From positions 1 to 8,624 of the forward strand of contig CALKAH010000297.1 in NCBI GenBank assembly GCA_937983315.1: DNA of 8,624 bases. Reading direction: 5' to 3'. Shown piece by piece: positions 1-6,571 of this stretch. The first letter of the stretch is position 1; the number at the start of each line of letters is the position of its first letter. Made by a program: the position numbers and the translations under genes. The DNA comes from an uncultured Acholeplasmataceae bacterium (GTDB lineage Bacteria; Bacillota_I; Bacilli_A; Acholeplasmatales; Acholeplasmataceae). The notes below the pieces were generated by a model. The model was given only the letters and a program-made list of their open reading frames with translations. It was not told where the DNA came from and searched no databases.

Positions 1-13
1 TAAAGGTTGGCGA

Positions 14-943
14 ATGAAAGTCAAGTATAAACTTTGGTTTTTACTGGGTGGCTTTGTTGTTCCTGATTTAGGAGTGATTGCTGATGATCAAACCTATGAG
101 AAAAAAGTGAAACAGTTCAGTACGTCACTGATTGTTGCACCGATTGTCAGTATTGTCTTTTTAAGTTTAACGATTGTCACATTTCTCGTGTTGAACCTCG
201 TTGGTGTAGATCCTCATTTGTTAGGTAGGTTTACCCTTTTTACGGTTTATACGATTTTATTATCAATCTTATACATTCGTAGTTTCAATATCTCAAATGC
301 TTCCTTTTATGGTGATTTTGTAGCCTATAAAAAGATGAAAGAAGATCCAGTTTTTCAGTTAACACAACTGGCACAATATACGATGTTTTCTCTTCACCCT
401 TCAAATGAAACTGATTTATACATGTTTAACCGGATGAAGACCATGATTCAAACCATTGATCTCAAATCAAGTTTGTTTTATCAACTCTTGATCTTAAATT
501 ACATTGAAGGCATTCTCTATCATGGATATGAAGATGATCTCATTGTCAGAGAAAAACTCCTTCATTATCCCCTTCAACCCCATTATCACAGCGAACAGGG
601 ATTAACGCTTCTTTATGATCTTGCAAGTTACCATTATTTCATCGGTGATGTTGAAAAAGCATATCATCTGATTGAGCTGATCAAAAAGAAAGCTTCGCAG
701 AAAATTGATGAAGCGATGCGTCTTTATTTAGAGAAGAAGCACCTCCATATTTTACATATTGCCTATGATCAACCCTTCTTAGATGATCCGAAGCATTATG
801 TCTATCGTCATTCCGGTCTTTTTGATGATATTCTTGATCTCAATCAGATCATGAAGTCGATGCATGAACCACTCCCCTTTCAACCGTGGATGACACCTGT
901 GAATCTAGACAAAGAAGAACAAAAAAGCGACCCATCATCATGA
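14..943 (+). CDS. Unknown membrane protein with two membrane helices and a helical soluble domain
   Basis: I do not recognise this 309-residue protein. It has a hydrophobic stretch near the N terminus (about residues 6-22), then two strong membrane segments (about 38-64 and 69-89). These are followed by about 220 mostly polar, helix-rich residues. Residues about 195-228 (around GLTLLYDLASYHYFIGD) look like a helix-turn-helix repeat of the TPR kind, but one unit is too little for a firm call. The C-terminal part is probably cytoplasmic. The ATG at 14 has AAAGG at 2-6 with normal spacing. However, the frame stays open to the left window edge, so a start further upstream cannot be excluded. No promoter is visible because the gene begins at the edge. 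Its TGA stop lies in the loop of a terminator hairpin. The coding call is good from length and composition; the function is unknown. Confidence 0.8.
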   Translation: MKVKYKLWFLLGGFVVPDLGVIADDQTYEKKVKQFSTSLIVAPIVSIVFLSLTIVTFLVLNLVGVDPHLLGRFTLFTVYTILLSILYIRSFNISNASFYGDFVAYKKMKEDPVFQLTQLAQYTMFSLHPSNETDLYMFNRMKTMIQTIDLKSSLFYQLLILNYIEGILYHGYEDDLIVREKLLHYPLQPHYHSEQGLTLLYDLASYHYFIGDVEKAYHLIELIKKKASQKIDEAMRLYLEKKHLHILHIAYDQPFLDDPKHYVYRHSGLFDDILDLNQIMKSMHEPLPFQPWMTPVNLDKEEQKSDPSS

Positions 944-951
944 GTCGCTTT
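924..951. terminator. Bidirectional intrinsic terminator between convergent genes
   Basis: An 8-bp stem (AAAGCGAC at 924-931 with GTCGCTTT at 944-951) encloses a 12-nt loop. Read on the minus strand it is followed by six T residues (complement of 921-926) and makes a good terminator for the tRNA-Thr gene. Read on the plus strand it ends in TTT plus an AT-rich tail, so it can also end the upstream membrane-protein transcript. The stop codon of that gene (941-943) lies in the loop, and its last codons form the left arm. Confidence 0.8.
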
Positions 952-963
952 AATCATTTACCC

Positions 964-1037
964 TGGTGCCCCCAGCGAGAATCGAACTTGCAATTCAGCC
1001 TTACCATGGCTGCGTTATACCATTTAACTATAGGGGC
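964..1037 (-). tRNA. tRNA-Thr (anticodon GGT)
   Basis: The reverse complement folds into a 74-nt cloverleaf with an encoded CCA end. The acceptor stem is GCCCCTA with TGGGGGC (one T-G wobble). The D stem is GTTA/TAAC. The anticodon stem is CAGCC/GGCTG with loop ATGGTAA, giving anticodon GGT, which reads Thr codons ACC and ACT. The T loop is TTCGATT. G1-C72, C2-G71 and the G34-G35-U36 anticodon fit known threonine identity elements. Oddity: the T stem GCAAG/CTCGC has an A-C mismatch in the third pair (A51 with C63), where a G-C pair would be expected. The gene stands alone on the minus strand with its own promoter and terminator. Confidence 0.95.
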
Positions 1038-1056
1038 TTTACTTCGTGCAATTTCG

Positions 1057-1085
1057 ATTTTAACTTAAAGATCATGATAAGTCAA
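1057..1085 (-). promoter_or_regulatory. Promoter of the tRNA-Thr gene
   Basis: On the minus strand, -35 TTGACT (1080-1085) and -10 TAAAAT (1057-1062) are separated by exactly 17 bp. Transcription would start near 1050, about 12 nt before the mature tRNA 5' end. Near-consensus boxes and short leader fit a stable-RNA gene. Confidence 0.8.
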
Positions 1086-1141
1086 TCCAAAACCTAAAAA
1101 AAGTGAGAAACTTGAGGTTATCGAAGGAGTCATCCTTTTAT

Positions 1142-1170
1142 TTCATAAAAAAGTGTGAATGTGATACAAT
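1142..1170 (+). promoter_or_regulatory. Promoter of the nuclease gene (extended -10)
   Basis: TGA-TACAAT at 1162-1170 is an extended -10 element (TG one base before the hexamer). A weak -35 TTCATA lies at 1142-1147 with a 17-bp spacer. The start would fall near 1177, giving a leader of about 20 nt that contains the ribosome binding site AAAGGAGG at 1182-1189. Confidence 0.65.
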
Positions 1171-1197
1171 AGAACTACTTCAAAGGAGGTTCTCATC

Positions 1198-2175
1198 ATG
1201 GCAAAATCATCGTATCGCCCGCGTACAACTAGACGTAGAAAACGAACCCCAGCACAACAGATGTTATCCCTTGTTGTGCTTGTTATCGTTGCTATCATCG
1301 CGTATTGGTTAAGCCAAAATACCAACAATGATCCAACACCGACTTATAGTGCTGATCAAAATGAAGAGGGATTTTATTATTATCAATCACTGGATGGCGA
1401 TTCTTATTATCAATCCACTGAAAATGTGATTGGACAAGCATTAAAAAATGAACTTCATAATATTGTCAATGAAGATAAGAATTTGATGACGTATGCTGAT
1501 GTGAGACAAGCATTAGAAATCGTTGATCTTCAAGTGGGTAGTTCATCAGCACTTTATGGGATCTATGATGGAGCATCCTTTCCAGCATCTTGGGATGGTG
1601 GAGCAACATGGAACCGTGAACATGTCTGGCCTAACTCACGTTTGGGTCTAGAACGTGTTGAAGATTACCAGCGCAATCAAGCAACCGATCTCCATAACTT
1701 AAGAGCATCCTCAGTCTCTATGAACTCATCCAAAAGTGATCGTTTCTTTTCAGAGGGTTCTGGAGAAGCAACCACGACATCAGATGGTGGGTTCTACCCA
1801 GGAGATGATCATAGGGGTGATGTTGCACGCATCGTGTTCTATATGGCAGTGACGTATGATTTTCTTGTTTTAACCGATGATGATCTTCTTGATGAATCCA
1901 ACCATTATACACTCGAGGGGACAAAAATGGGAAAACTAACGTTACTTCTTGAGTGGCATAAAGAAGATCCTGTCTCCTCATTTGAACGTGAGCGTAATGA
2001 TCGGATTTTTGATCTTCAAGGCAATCGTAATCCATTTATCGATCATCCTGAGTATGTTCATCTTATTTGGGAGGATAAAACGATTGGGGATTTAGAAAGA
2101 CCTCATACGATAGCATATCAAGATCCATTTCTTGCTTTGATCGAGAAAAGACGTGAACTCTATGACCTCCTATAA
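1198..2175 (+). CDS. Membrane-anchored endonuclease I family nuclease
   Basis: A 325-residue non-specific DNA/RNA endonuclease of the endonuclease I (EndA/NucM/Vvn) family with a beta-beta-alpha metal active site. The N terminus is very basic (RPRTTRRRKR, residues 7-16). One hydrophobic helix follows at about 22-39 with no obvious cleavage site, so the enzyme is probably anchored with its catalytic domain outside. Residues 120-290 carry the family signature: NREHVWP at 139-145, where E141 should bind metal and H142 be the general base, then DLHNLRA at 164-170 with N176 the likely second metal ligand by alignment with Vvn, and QGNRNPFIDHPE at 274-285. The start is fixed by AAAGGAGG at 1182-1189. 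The 3' end overlaps the next gene. A role in extracellular nucleic acid digestion or DNA uptake is inferred from the family. The hallmark motifs make the family call firm. Confidence 0.92.
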   Translation: MAKSSYRPRTTRRRKRTPAQQMLSLVVLVIVAIIAYWLSQNTNNDPTPTYSADQNEEGFYYYQSLDGDSYYQSTENVIGQALKNELHNIVNEDKNLMTYADVRQALEIVDLQVGSSSALYGIYDGASFPASWDGGATWNREHVWPNSRLGLERVEDYQRNQATDLHNLRASSVSMNSSKSDRFFSEGSGEATTTSDGGFYPGDDHRGDVARIVFYMAVTYDFLVLTDDDLLDESNHYTLEGTKMGKLTLLLEWHKEDPVSSFERERNDRIFDLQGNRNPFIDHPEYVHLIWEDKTIGDLERPHTIAYQDPFLALIEKRRELYDLL

Positions 2176-2560
2176 ACTAAAAGCAGGTACCTATCTTGTT
2201 GGAGATCCAGCATTAATCTTTAAAAAAGATGAAGCAGGAACCAAGTTGACTCAAGAACTATGGAACATCTTTTATCAAGACGCCAATCAATTTCAATACC
2301 TAACCCTTGATGGTATTACCTTTTATATCACGAGAACCGCTGAAGGAGATGGCTATTATCAAGGGGTTGGAACCGATACAGGAACGATCATGATCATTCA
2401 TGTTGAAGAGCACATCCATGATCAAAGACTTAATCTTATCCTTCACAGAAGAGGTATGTTAACCCTCGAATTACCGGAGGATGGTTTTGTTGAAGTTGAC
2501 CACTTCAATATCTATTTCTCAAATGGTCAGAACATACGTACGAATAGTGATGTTGTATGA
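2162..2560 (+). CDS. Small protein of unknown function with a GDP...GDGYY motif pattern
   Basis: A 132-residue protein, probably cytoplasmic, with no signal peptide or membrane helix. The N-terminal KLKAGTYLVGDPALIF (residues 4-19) and the central TAEGDGYYQGVGTDTGTI stretch recall, from memory, a group of uncharacterised bacterial and phage proteins with the pattern G-x-Y-x-x-GDP/L ... GDG-x-Y ... D-x-G-x-I. Their function is not known to me, and this match needs a profile search. I prefer ATG 2162 over GTG 2153: the only purine-rich site, GAGAAAAG at 2142-2149, is 12 nt from the ATG but only 3 nt from the GTG. Either start overlaps the end of the nuclease gene (14 or 23 nt), so the two are co-transcribed and probably translationally coupled. 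A terminator follows at once. Confidence 0.8.
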   Translation: MTSYKLKAGTYLVGDPALIFKKDEAGTKLTQELWNIFYQDANQFQYLTLDGITFYITRTAEGDGYYQGVGTDTGTIMIIHVEEHIHDQRLNLILHRRGMLTLELPEDGFVEVDHFNIYFSNGQNIRTNSDVV

Positions 2561-2588
2561 AGTAGCCCATAGGGCTATTTCTTTTTTG
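2561..2588 (+). terminator. Intrinsic terminator after the nuclease operon
   Basis: Stem TAGCCC (2563-2568) with GGGCTA (2572-2577), loop ATA, extendable by a G-T and an A-T pair, followed by the T-rich run TTTCTTTTTT. It starts directly after the stop codon of the small protein and closes the two-gene unit. Confidence 0.85.
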
Positions 2589-2597
2589 AAATGGGTC

Positions 2598-2626
2598 TTG
2601 GAATCACGCTTGATTTGTGTTATTCT
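2598..2626 (+). promoter_or_regulatory. Promoter of the ABC exporter operon (extended -10)
   Basis: -35 TTGGAA (2598-2603), 17-bp spacer and -10 TATTCT (2621-2626) preceded by TGT (2618-2620), an extended -10. Transcription would start near 2633. This rules out the in-frame GTG at 2617 as the translation start, since it lies upstream of the transcript. Confidence 0.7.
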
Positions 2627-2633
2627 TTTTATG

Positions 2634-2638
2634 TGAGG
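2634..2638 (+). promoter_or_regulatory. Ribosome binding site that sets the first exporter start
   Basis: TGAGG lies 11 nt before the ATG at 2650 and 17 nt before the alternative ATG at 2656. It therefore favours 2650, though the spacing is a little long and the site is modest. Confidence 0.55.
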
Positions 2639-2649
2639 TTTTATCCATC

Positions 2650-4386
2650 ATGAAAATGATTTTAAGACTCGTTAAACCCTATTGGCAGATGCTTGTCATC
2701 TCGTTATCGTTTAAATCGGTTGGAGCTTTGGCTGACCTTTTTTTACCTTGGCTCATCGCTTATATGATTGATACAGAGATTCCATCGCTTCGTGAAAACC
2801 CAGATTCGAGTTTAAATTCACTCTATTTATTAGGGGTTCTCATGGTATGTATCGCCTTTTTAGGTTTGTATTTAAATGTTGCTGCGAACAGAAAAGCTGA
2901 AATGATTGCCGCACTATCCGTCAAAGGTTTGAGACATGATCTCTTCGCTAAAATCGAAAGATTATCCGCCAACCAAGTGGATCACATCACGAGACCCTCT
3001 CTCATTTCACGGATGACAACCGATACCTATAACATGTATAATGCAACCGCATCAATGCAACGACTAGGTGTGCGTGCACCTGTCTTGTTAATAGGTGGGA
3101 TTCTGATGTCATTATTACTTGACCCCGTGTTAACGTTGATCATGGTTGGGATGTTACCCCTCATTATTGTCATTGTGTATTATTCATCCAAAAAAGGGAT
3201 TCCGCTTTATAAATCAAGTCAAGGGTTTGTCGATCAGTTAGTGAGAAAACTCCGTGAATATGTCTCTGGAGCCCGTGTTGTACGTGCTTTATCGATGCAA
3301 AATCATGAAATCAATGCTTTTGATGAAGCCAATCAGAATACTGTGAATGCCGAACTCAAAGCGAACATCACCATGGCAAGAATCAATCCGATGATGCATG
3401 CCGTGATGAATGTTGGGCTCGTCTTTGTTTTAGTAGTTGGTGCTTTTCGTCTATCACAAGGTCAAACACAAATTGGTCAAATCATGGCGTTTGTCACGTA
3501 TTTCACCATTATCTTAAATGCGATGATGAGTATTACACGTGTGTTTGTTTTAGCATCGAGAGCAACAGCCTCTGCAGAACGTATTGATGAAGTCCTCAAC
3601 ATGAGTGATGATCTCATGGATGGGAACGAACCTCTTGAAAAGAAAGAGAACATTCCTCACATTGAATTTAGAAACGTATCATTTTCATACAATCAAAAAG
3701 AAAGCAATTTAACAAATATTAGCTTTAAACTCTATCCAGGTCAAACATTAGGTGTCATTGGAGCAACAGGATCAGGCAAGACAACGTTGATCCATCTTTT
3801 AATGCGCTTTTATGATGTCGATGAAGGTGATATCCTTGTTTACGGGAAAAACATAAAAACCATTAAGCAACAAGAACTCAGAAGATCGATTGGTGTCGTT
3901 TTTCAAAATGACTTAATTTTTGCCGATAGTATTTATGGCAATATTCAGTTTAATCGTTCAGGTGTGACGAATGAAGATATCGAAGTTGCTACTCGTGTAG
4001 CACAAGCGGAATTCATCTATGAAAAAGATGATGACATGCAATATCAAATGGCACAGCGCGGAATGAATTTATCCGGTGGTCAAAAACAACGTGTTCTTAT
4101 CGCGAGAGCCATTGCAGGTAAACCTGAGATCATCATCTTAGATGATGCATCCTCAGCACTTGATTATCAAACCGATATGAAGATGAGAAAGGCACTCAAA
4201 AAAGAGATGAAAGATACAACGATGATTATCATCGCCCAGCGTATCTCATCCTTGAAGGATTCAGATCTTATTTTACTGATTGATGATGGCAACATCATTG
4301 CATCGGGTACTCATCAGGAGTTAATGGAAACATCACCCATCTATCAAGAGATTGCTTATTACCAGTTAGGGGGTGAGCGCTCATGA
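2650..4386 (+). CDS. Heterodimeric ABC exporter subunit with the degenerate ATP site
   Basis: A 578-residue half-transporter: an exporter-type transmembrane domain (about residues 1-310, six helices) followed by an ATP-binding domain (about 335-570). Visible motifs are Walker A GATGSGKTT (371-379), Q-loop Q419, an intact signature LSGGQ (474-478), Walker B IIILD (494-498) and D-loop SALD (502-505). Two catalytic residues are replaced: Asp499 stands where the catalytic Glu belongs, and Gln530 stands in place of the switch His. This is the pattern of the non-hydrolysing subunit in asymmetric exporters such as TM287/288, BmrCD and LmrCD. Its Walker residues should make the degenerate site, while its signature completes the active site of the partner encoded next. 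The substrate is unknown; multidrug, lipid or peptide export are all possible. I chose ATG 2650 because the longer GTG start overlaps the promoter. Confidence 0.93.
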   Translation: MKMILRLVKPYWQMLVISLSFKSVGALADLFLPWLIAYMIDTEIPSLRENPDSSLNSLYLLGVLMVCIAFLGLYLNVAANRKAEMIAALSVKGLRHDLFAKIERLSANQVDHITRPSLISRMTTDTYNMYNATASMQRLGVRAPVLLIGGILMSLLLDPVLTLIMVGMLPLIIVIVYYSSKKGIPLYKSSQGFVDQLVRKLREYVSGARVVRALSMQNHEINAFDEANQNTVNAELKANITMARINPMMHAVMNVGLVFVLVVGAFRLSQGQTQIGQIMAFVTYFTIILNAMMSITRVFVLASRATASAERIDEVLNMSDDLMDGNEPLEKKENIPHIEFRNVSFSYNQKESNLTNISFKLYPGQTLGVIGATGSGKTTLIHLLMRFYDVDEGDILVYGKNIKTIKQQELRRSIGVVFQNDLIFADSIYGNIQFNRSGVTNEDIEVATRVAQAEFIYEKDDDMQYQMAQRGMNLSGGQKQRVLIARAIAGKPEIIILDDASSALDYQTDMKMRKALKKEMKDTTMIIIAQRISSLKDSDLILLIDDGNIIASGTHQELMETSPIYQEIAYYQLGGERS

Positions 4387-6164
4387 TGTATGCAGGAAAA
4401 CAAGGCAGAGGTCGTAATGATGGATCTGATCGTGCAAAAAACAGATCATATGTTTTAAAGCGTCTTGGTCAATACCTCTATTTTTACCGGGGTAAAATTG
4501 TGATTGCGATCATCTTTACCATCATCAGTAACCTTTTATCGTTGATTGGACCTTATTTATCGGGTGAAACCATTTCTGCGATGGAAGGAGAAGTTGATTT
4601 TGAAAAAATTTTCTTTTTCGGTGCTTTAATGATTGTCTTTTATCTTATGAGTGCACTGATCAGTTACCTCCTTTCGGTTCAAATGACAAAAATCTCACAA
4701 AGTGTTACCTACAAAATGAGAAAAGATCTTTTTGAGAAGTTGACACATGTCTCCATCTCTTACTTTGATCAAAATCAAACAGGAGATATCATCTCTCGGA
4801 TGAGCTATGATATTGATACGATCAATACATCACTTGCCAATGATTTCATCAGTGTCCTCACGTCGGTGATCACTGTTGTGATTTCGCTTGTGATGATGTT
4901 TGTGATGTCAAAAGTCTTGGTTTTAGTTTTTGTTGTGACAGTACCCATCTCGATTATCATCACACGAGTGCTCTCGAAGATAGTGAAAAAGAAGTATCGT
5001 TTGCGTAATCAAAAACTGGGTGAACTGAACGGATTTGCTGAAGAAATGATCACGGGACAACGTACTATTCAATCGTATGTTCAAGAAGAAGCTGTTCTTC
5101 ACAAGTTTGATGAGATTAATGAAGAAGCATCCAAAGCATCCTATGAAGCAGGTTATTATTCGACATCGGTTGGACCTTCTGTGAACTTCGTCTCGAACTT
5201 ATCGGTTGCTTTAGTGGGTGTCTTTGGAGGGATTCTCTATTTCTTATCTCGTATCTCGATTGGTAATTTAACCAGTTTCACCCTTTATTCACGTCGCTTC
5301 TCAGGTCCGATCAATCAGTTTTCAAACATCATGGCCGATATCCAAAGTGCGCTTGCTGCAGCTGAACGAGTCTTCAATGTCATCGATCATGAAGATGAAC
5401 CAGCCGATATCAAGGATGCCATCACCTATGATGATGTTCATGGAGATATGGCATTTGATCATGTATCATTTGGCTATCTTCCGAATCAAACCATTTTAAA
5501 AGATGTCAGTTTCAAAGTTCATTCAGGGCAAGTGGTTGCGATTGTCGGACCAACCGGTGCAGGTAAAACAACACTTGTTAATCTGATCATGCGATTCTAT
5601 GATATCGATCAAGGTCACATCTTACTTGATCATCACGATACCAAAACACTCACACGAAGCAGTTTAAGACGTGCATTTTCCATGGTTTTACAAGATACAT
5701 GGATTTTCCATGGAACCGTGCATGATAATATTGCTTATGGAAATGGTGATGTCACTCGTCTTGAAGTCGAAGAAGCCGCTAAAAAAGCACGCATTCACTC
5801 CTTTATTAGCCACTTACCTAACGGATATGACACCATCTTAACCGATGAAGGTTTAAACATCTCTAAGGGGCAAAAACAGCTCTTAGTCATTGCCCGTGCG
5901 ATGCTTTCAAAGACAAAGATGTTGATTTTAGATGAAGCAACCTCCAATGTGGACACACATACCGAAGTTCAAATCCAAAAAGCGATGCTTGCGCTCATGG
6001 AAAATAAGACAACCTTCGTGATCGCCCATCGCTTATCGACCATTCAACATGCAGATATCATTTTGGTTGTAAAAGATGGCGATATCATTGAACAAGGACA
6101 TCATGAAGAATTGATGCAAAAACAAGGTTTCTATTACGAACTCTATCAAAGTCAATTTGCATAA
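4383..6164 (+). CDS. Heterodimeric ABC exporter subunit with the catalytic ATP site
   Basis: A 593-residue half-transporter. A polar, glycine- and arginine-rich leader (1-25) precedes a six-helix exporter membrane domain (about 35-325), then the ATP-binding domain (about 355-590). Motifs are Walker A GPTGAGKTT (389-397), Q-loop Q437, Walker B MLILD (513-517) with catalytic Glu518, D-loop SNVD and switch His549. The signature is altered to ISKGQ (493-497) instead of LSGGQ. Paired with the upstream subunit, this gives one complete site (its own Walker motifs plus the partner's LSGGQ) and one impaired site. The start codon overlaps the upstream stop as ATGA (4383-4386), preceded by AGGGGGTGAG at 4368-4377, which suggests coupled translation and equal subunit amounts. 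No terminator is evident after the stop, so some transcripts may read into the cold-shock gene. Confidence 0.94.
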   Translation: MMYAGKQGRGRNDGSDRAKNRSYVLKRLGQYLYFYRGKIVIAIIFTIISNLLSLIGPYLSGETISAMEGEVDFEKIFFFGALMIVFYLMSALISYLLSVQMTKISQSVTYKMRKDLFEKLTHVSISYFDQNQTGDIISRMSYDIDTINTSLANDFISVLTSVITVVISLVMMFVMSKVLVLVFVVTVPISIIITRVLSKIVKKKYRLRNQKLGELNGFAEEMITGQRTIQSYVQEEAVLHKFDEINEEASKASYEAGYYSTSVGPSVNFVSNLSVALVGVFGGILYFLSRISIGNLTSFTLYSRRFSGPINQFSNIMADIQSALAAAERVFNVIDHEDEPADIKDAITYDDVHGDMAFDHVSFGYLPNQTILKDVSFKVHSGQVVAIVGPTGAGKTTLVNLIMRFYDIDQGHILLDHHDTKTLTRSSLRRAFSMVLQDTWIFHGTVHDNIAYGNGDVTRLEVEEAAKKARIHSFISHLPNGYDTILTDEGLNISKGQKQLLVIARAMLSKTKMLILDEATSNVDTHTEVQIQKAMLALMENKTTFVIAHRLSTIQHADIILVVKDGDIIEQGHHEELMQKQGFYYELYQSQFA

Positions 6165-6187
6165 TTGATATTTTGTGCATTATTTCC

Positions 6188-6216
6188 TTGTGTTTTACCA
6201 AATCGATGTGTATAAT
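6188..6216 (+). promoter_or_regulatory. Promoter of the cold-shock gene
   Basis: A perfect -10 TATAAT (6211-6216) with -35 TTGTGT (6188-6193) and a 17-bp spacer. The transcript would start near 6223, leaving a leader of about 42 nt. That is shorter than the long thermosensing leader of E. coli cspA. Confidence 0.75.
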
Positions 6217-6264
6217 GGAAATAGGCATTCAGTTGCCAAGTATAAGTTTAAGGAGTATCATAGA

Positions 6265-6462
6265 ATGAAAGGCGTAGTAAAATGGTTTGACGCTGACAAG
6301 GGATATGGTTTTATCTCTTCAGCAGAAGGTAAGGACATTTTTGTACACTTCAGCGCGATTCAAGTTGAAGGCTACAAAACATTAGCAGAAGGCGACCAAG
6401 TAGAATTCGAAGTCAAGAACGGCGACCGCGGCCCACAAGCAGCGAACGTTCGTAAGGCGTAA
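6265..6462 (+). CDS. csp: Cold-shock domain protein (CspA/CspB type)
   Basis: A 65-residue single-domain nucleic acid chaperone that binds single-stranded RNA and DNA and prevents or melts secondary structure in the cytoplasm. The sequence is the typical five-strand cold-shock domain from end to end: [17 protein letters not shown], with RNP1 around KGYGFI (12-17) and RNP2 around DIFVHFSAI (24-32), and the usual GPQAANV close. Length matches the family (65-70 residues). The ATG at 6265 is fixed by AAGGAG at 6250-6255 and by the domain beginning exactly there; in-frame codons further upstream overlap the promoter. It has its own promoter and terminator, so it is a single-gene unit. Which paralogue it is, and whether cold-induced or constitutive, cannot be told from the sequence. 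Confidence 0.97.
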   Translation: MKGVVKWFDADKGYGFISSAEGKDIFVHFSAIQVEGYKTLAEGDQVEFEVKNGDRGPQAANVRKA

Positions 6463-6475
6463 TTTTAAAGGTAAT

Positions 6476-6507
6476 GGGGACTCCACAAGAGTCCCCCTTC
6501 TATTTTT
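6476..6507 (+). terminator. Intrinsic terminator after the cold-shock gene
   Basis: A perfect 8-bp stem GGGGACTC (6476-6483) with GAGTCCCC (6489-6496), loop CACAA, then CTTCTATTTTT. A strong hairpin that separates the cold-shock unit from the riboswitch operon. Confidence 0.9.
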
Positions 6508-6529
6508 AGCAGACTAAAACGTTTTCATG

Positions 6530-6558
6530 TTGACATCAAAAACAAATCATCATACAAT
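6530..6558 (+). promoter_or_regulatory. Promoter of the lysine riboswitch/importer operon
   Basis: A consensus -35 TTGACA (6530-6535) and -10 TACAAT (6553-6558) with a 17-bp spacer. Transcription should begin near 6565, a few bases before the riboswitch aptamer. A strong promoter fits control by termination inside the leader. Confidence 0.88.
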
Positions 6559-6571
6559 GAATGCATAACTG

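Noticed and set aside
1123..1135. Small hairpin AAGGA-GTCA-TCCTT upstream of the nuclease promoter
   Set aside because: Only five pairs and no proper T run; it lies before the promoter with no gene on the plus strand left to terminate.
886..1312. Short plus-strand reading frames at 886-1068 and 1103-1312
   Set aside because: The first runs through the terminator and across the tRNA gene in antisense. The second runs from upstream of the nuclease promoter into the nuclease gene in another frame and has no ribosome binding site.
1143..2035. Minus-strand reading frames opposite the nuclease gene (1143-1328 and 1718-2035)
   Set aside because: They are antisense shadows of a gene with clear family motifs, lack ribosome binding sites, and give compositionally odd translations.
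2617..2649. Longer start (GTG 2617) for the first exporter subunit
   Set aside because: It lies within the promoter, upstream of the expected transcript start, and lacks a ribosome binding site; ATG 2650 fits better.
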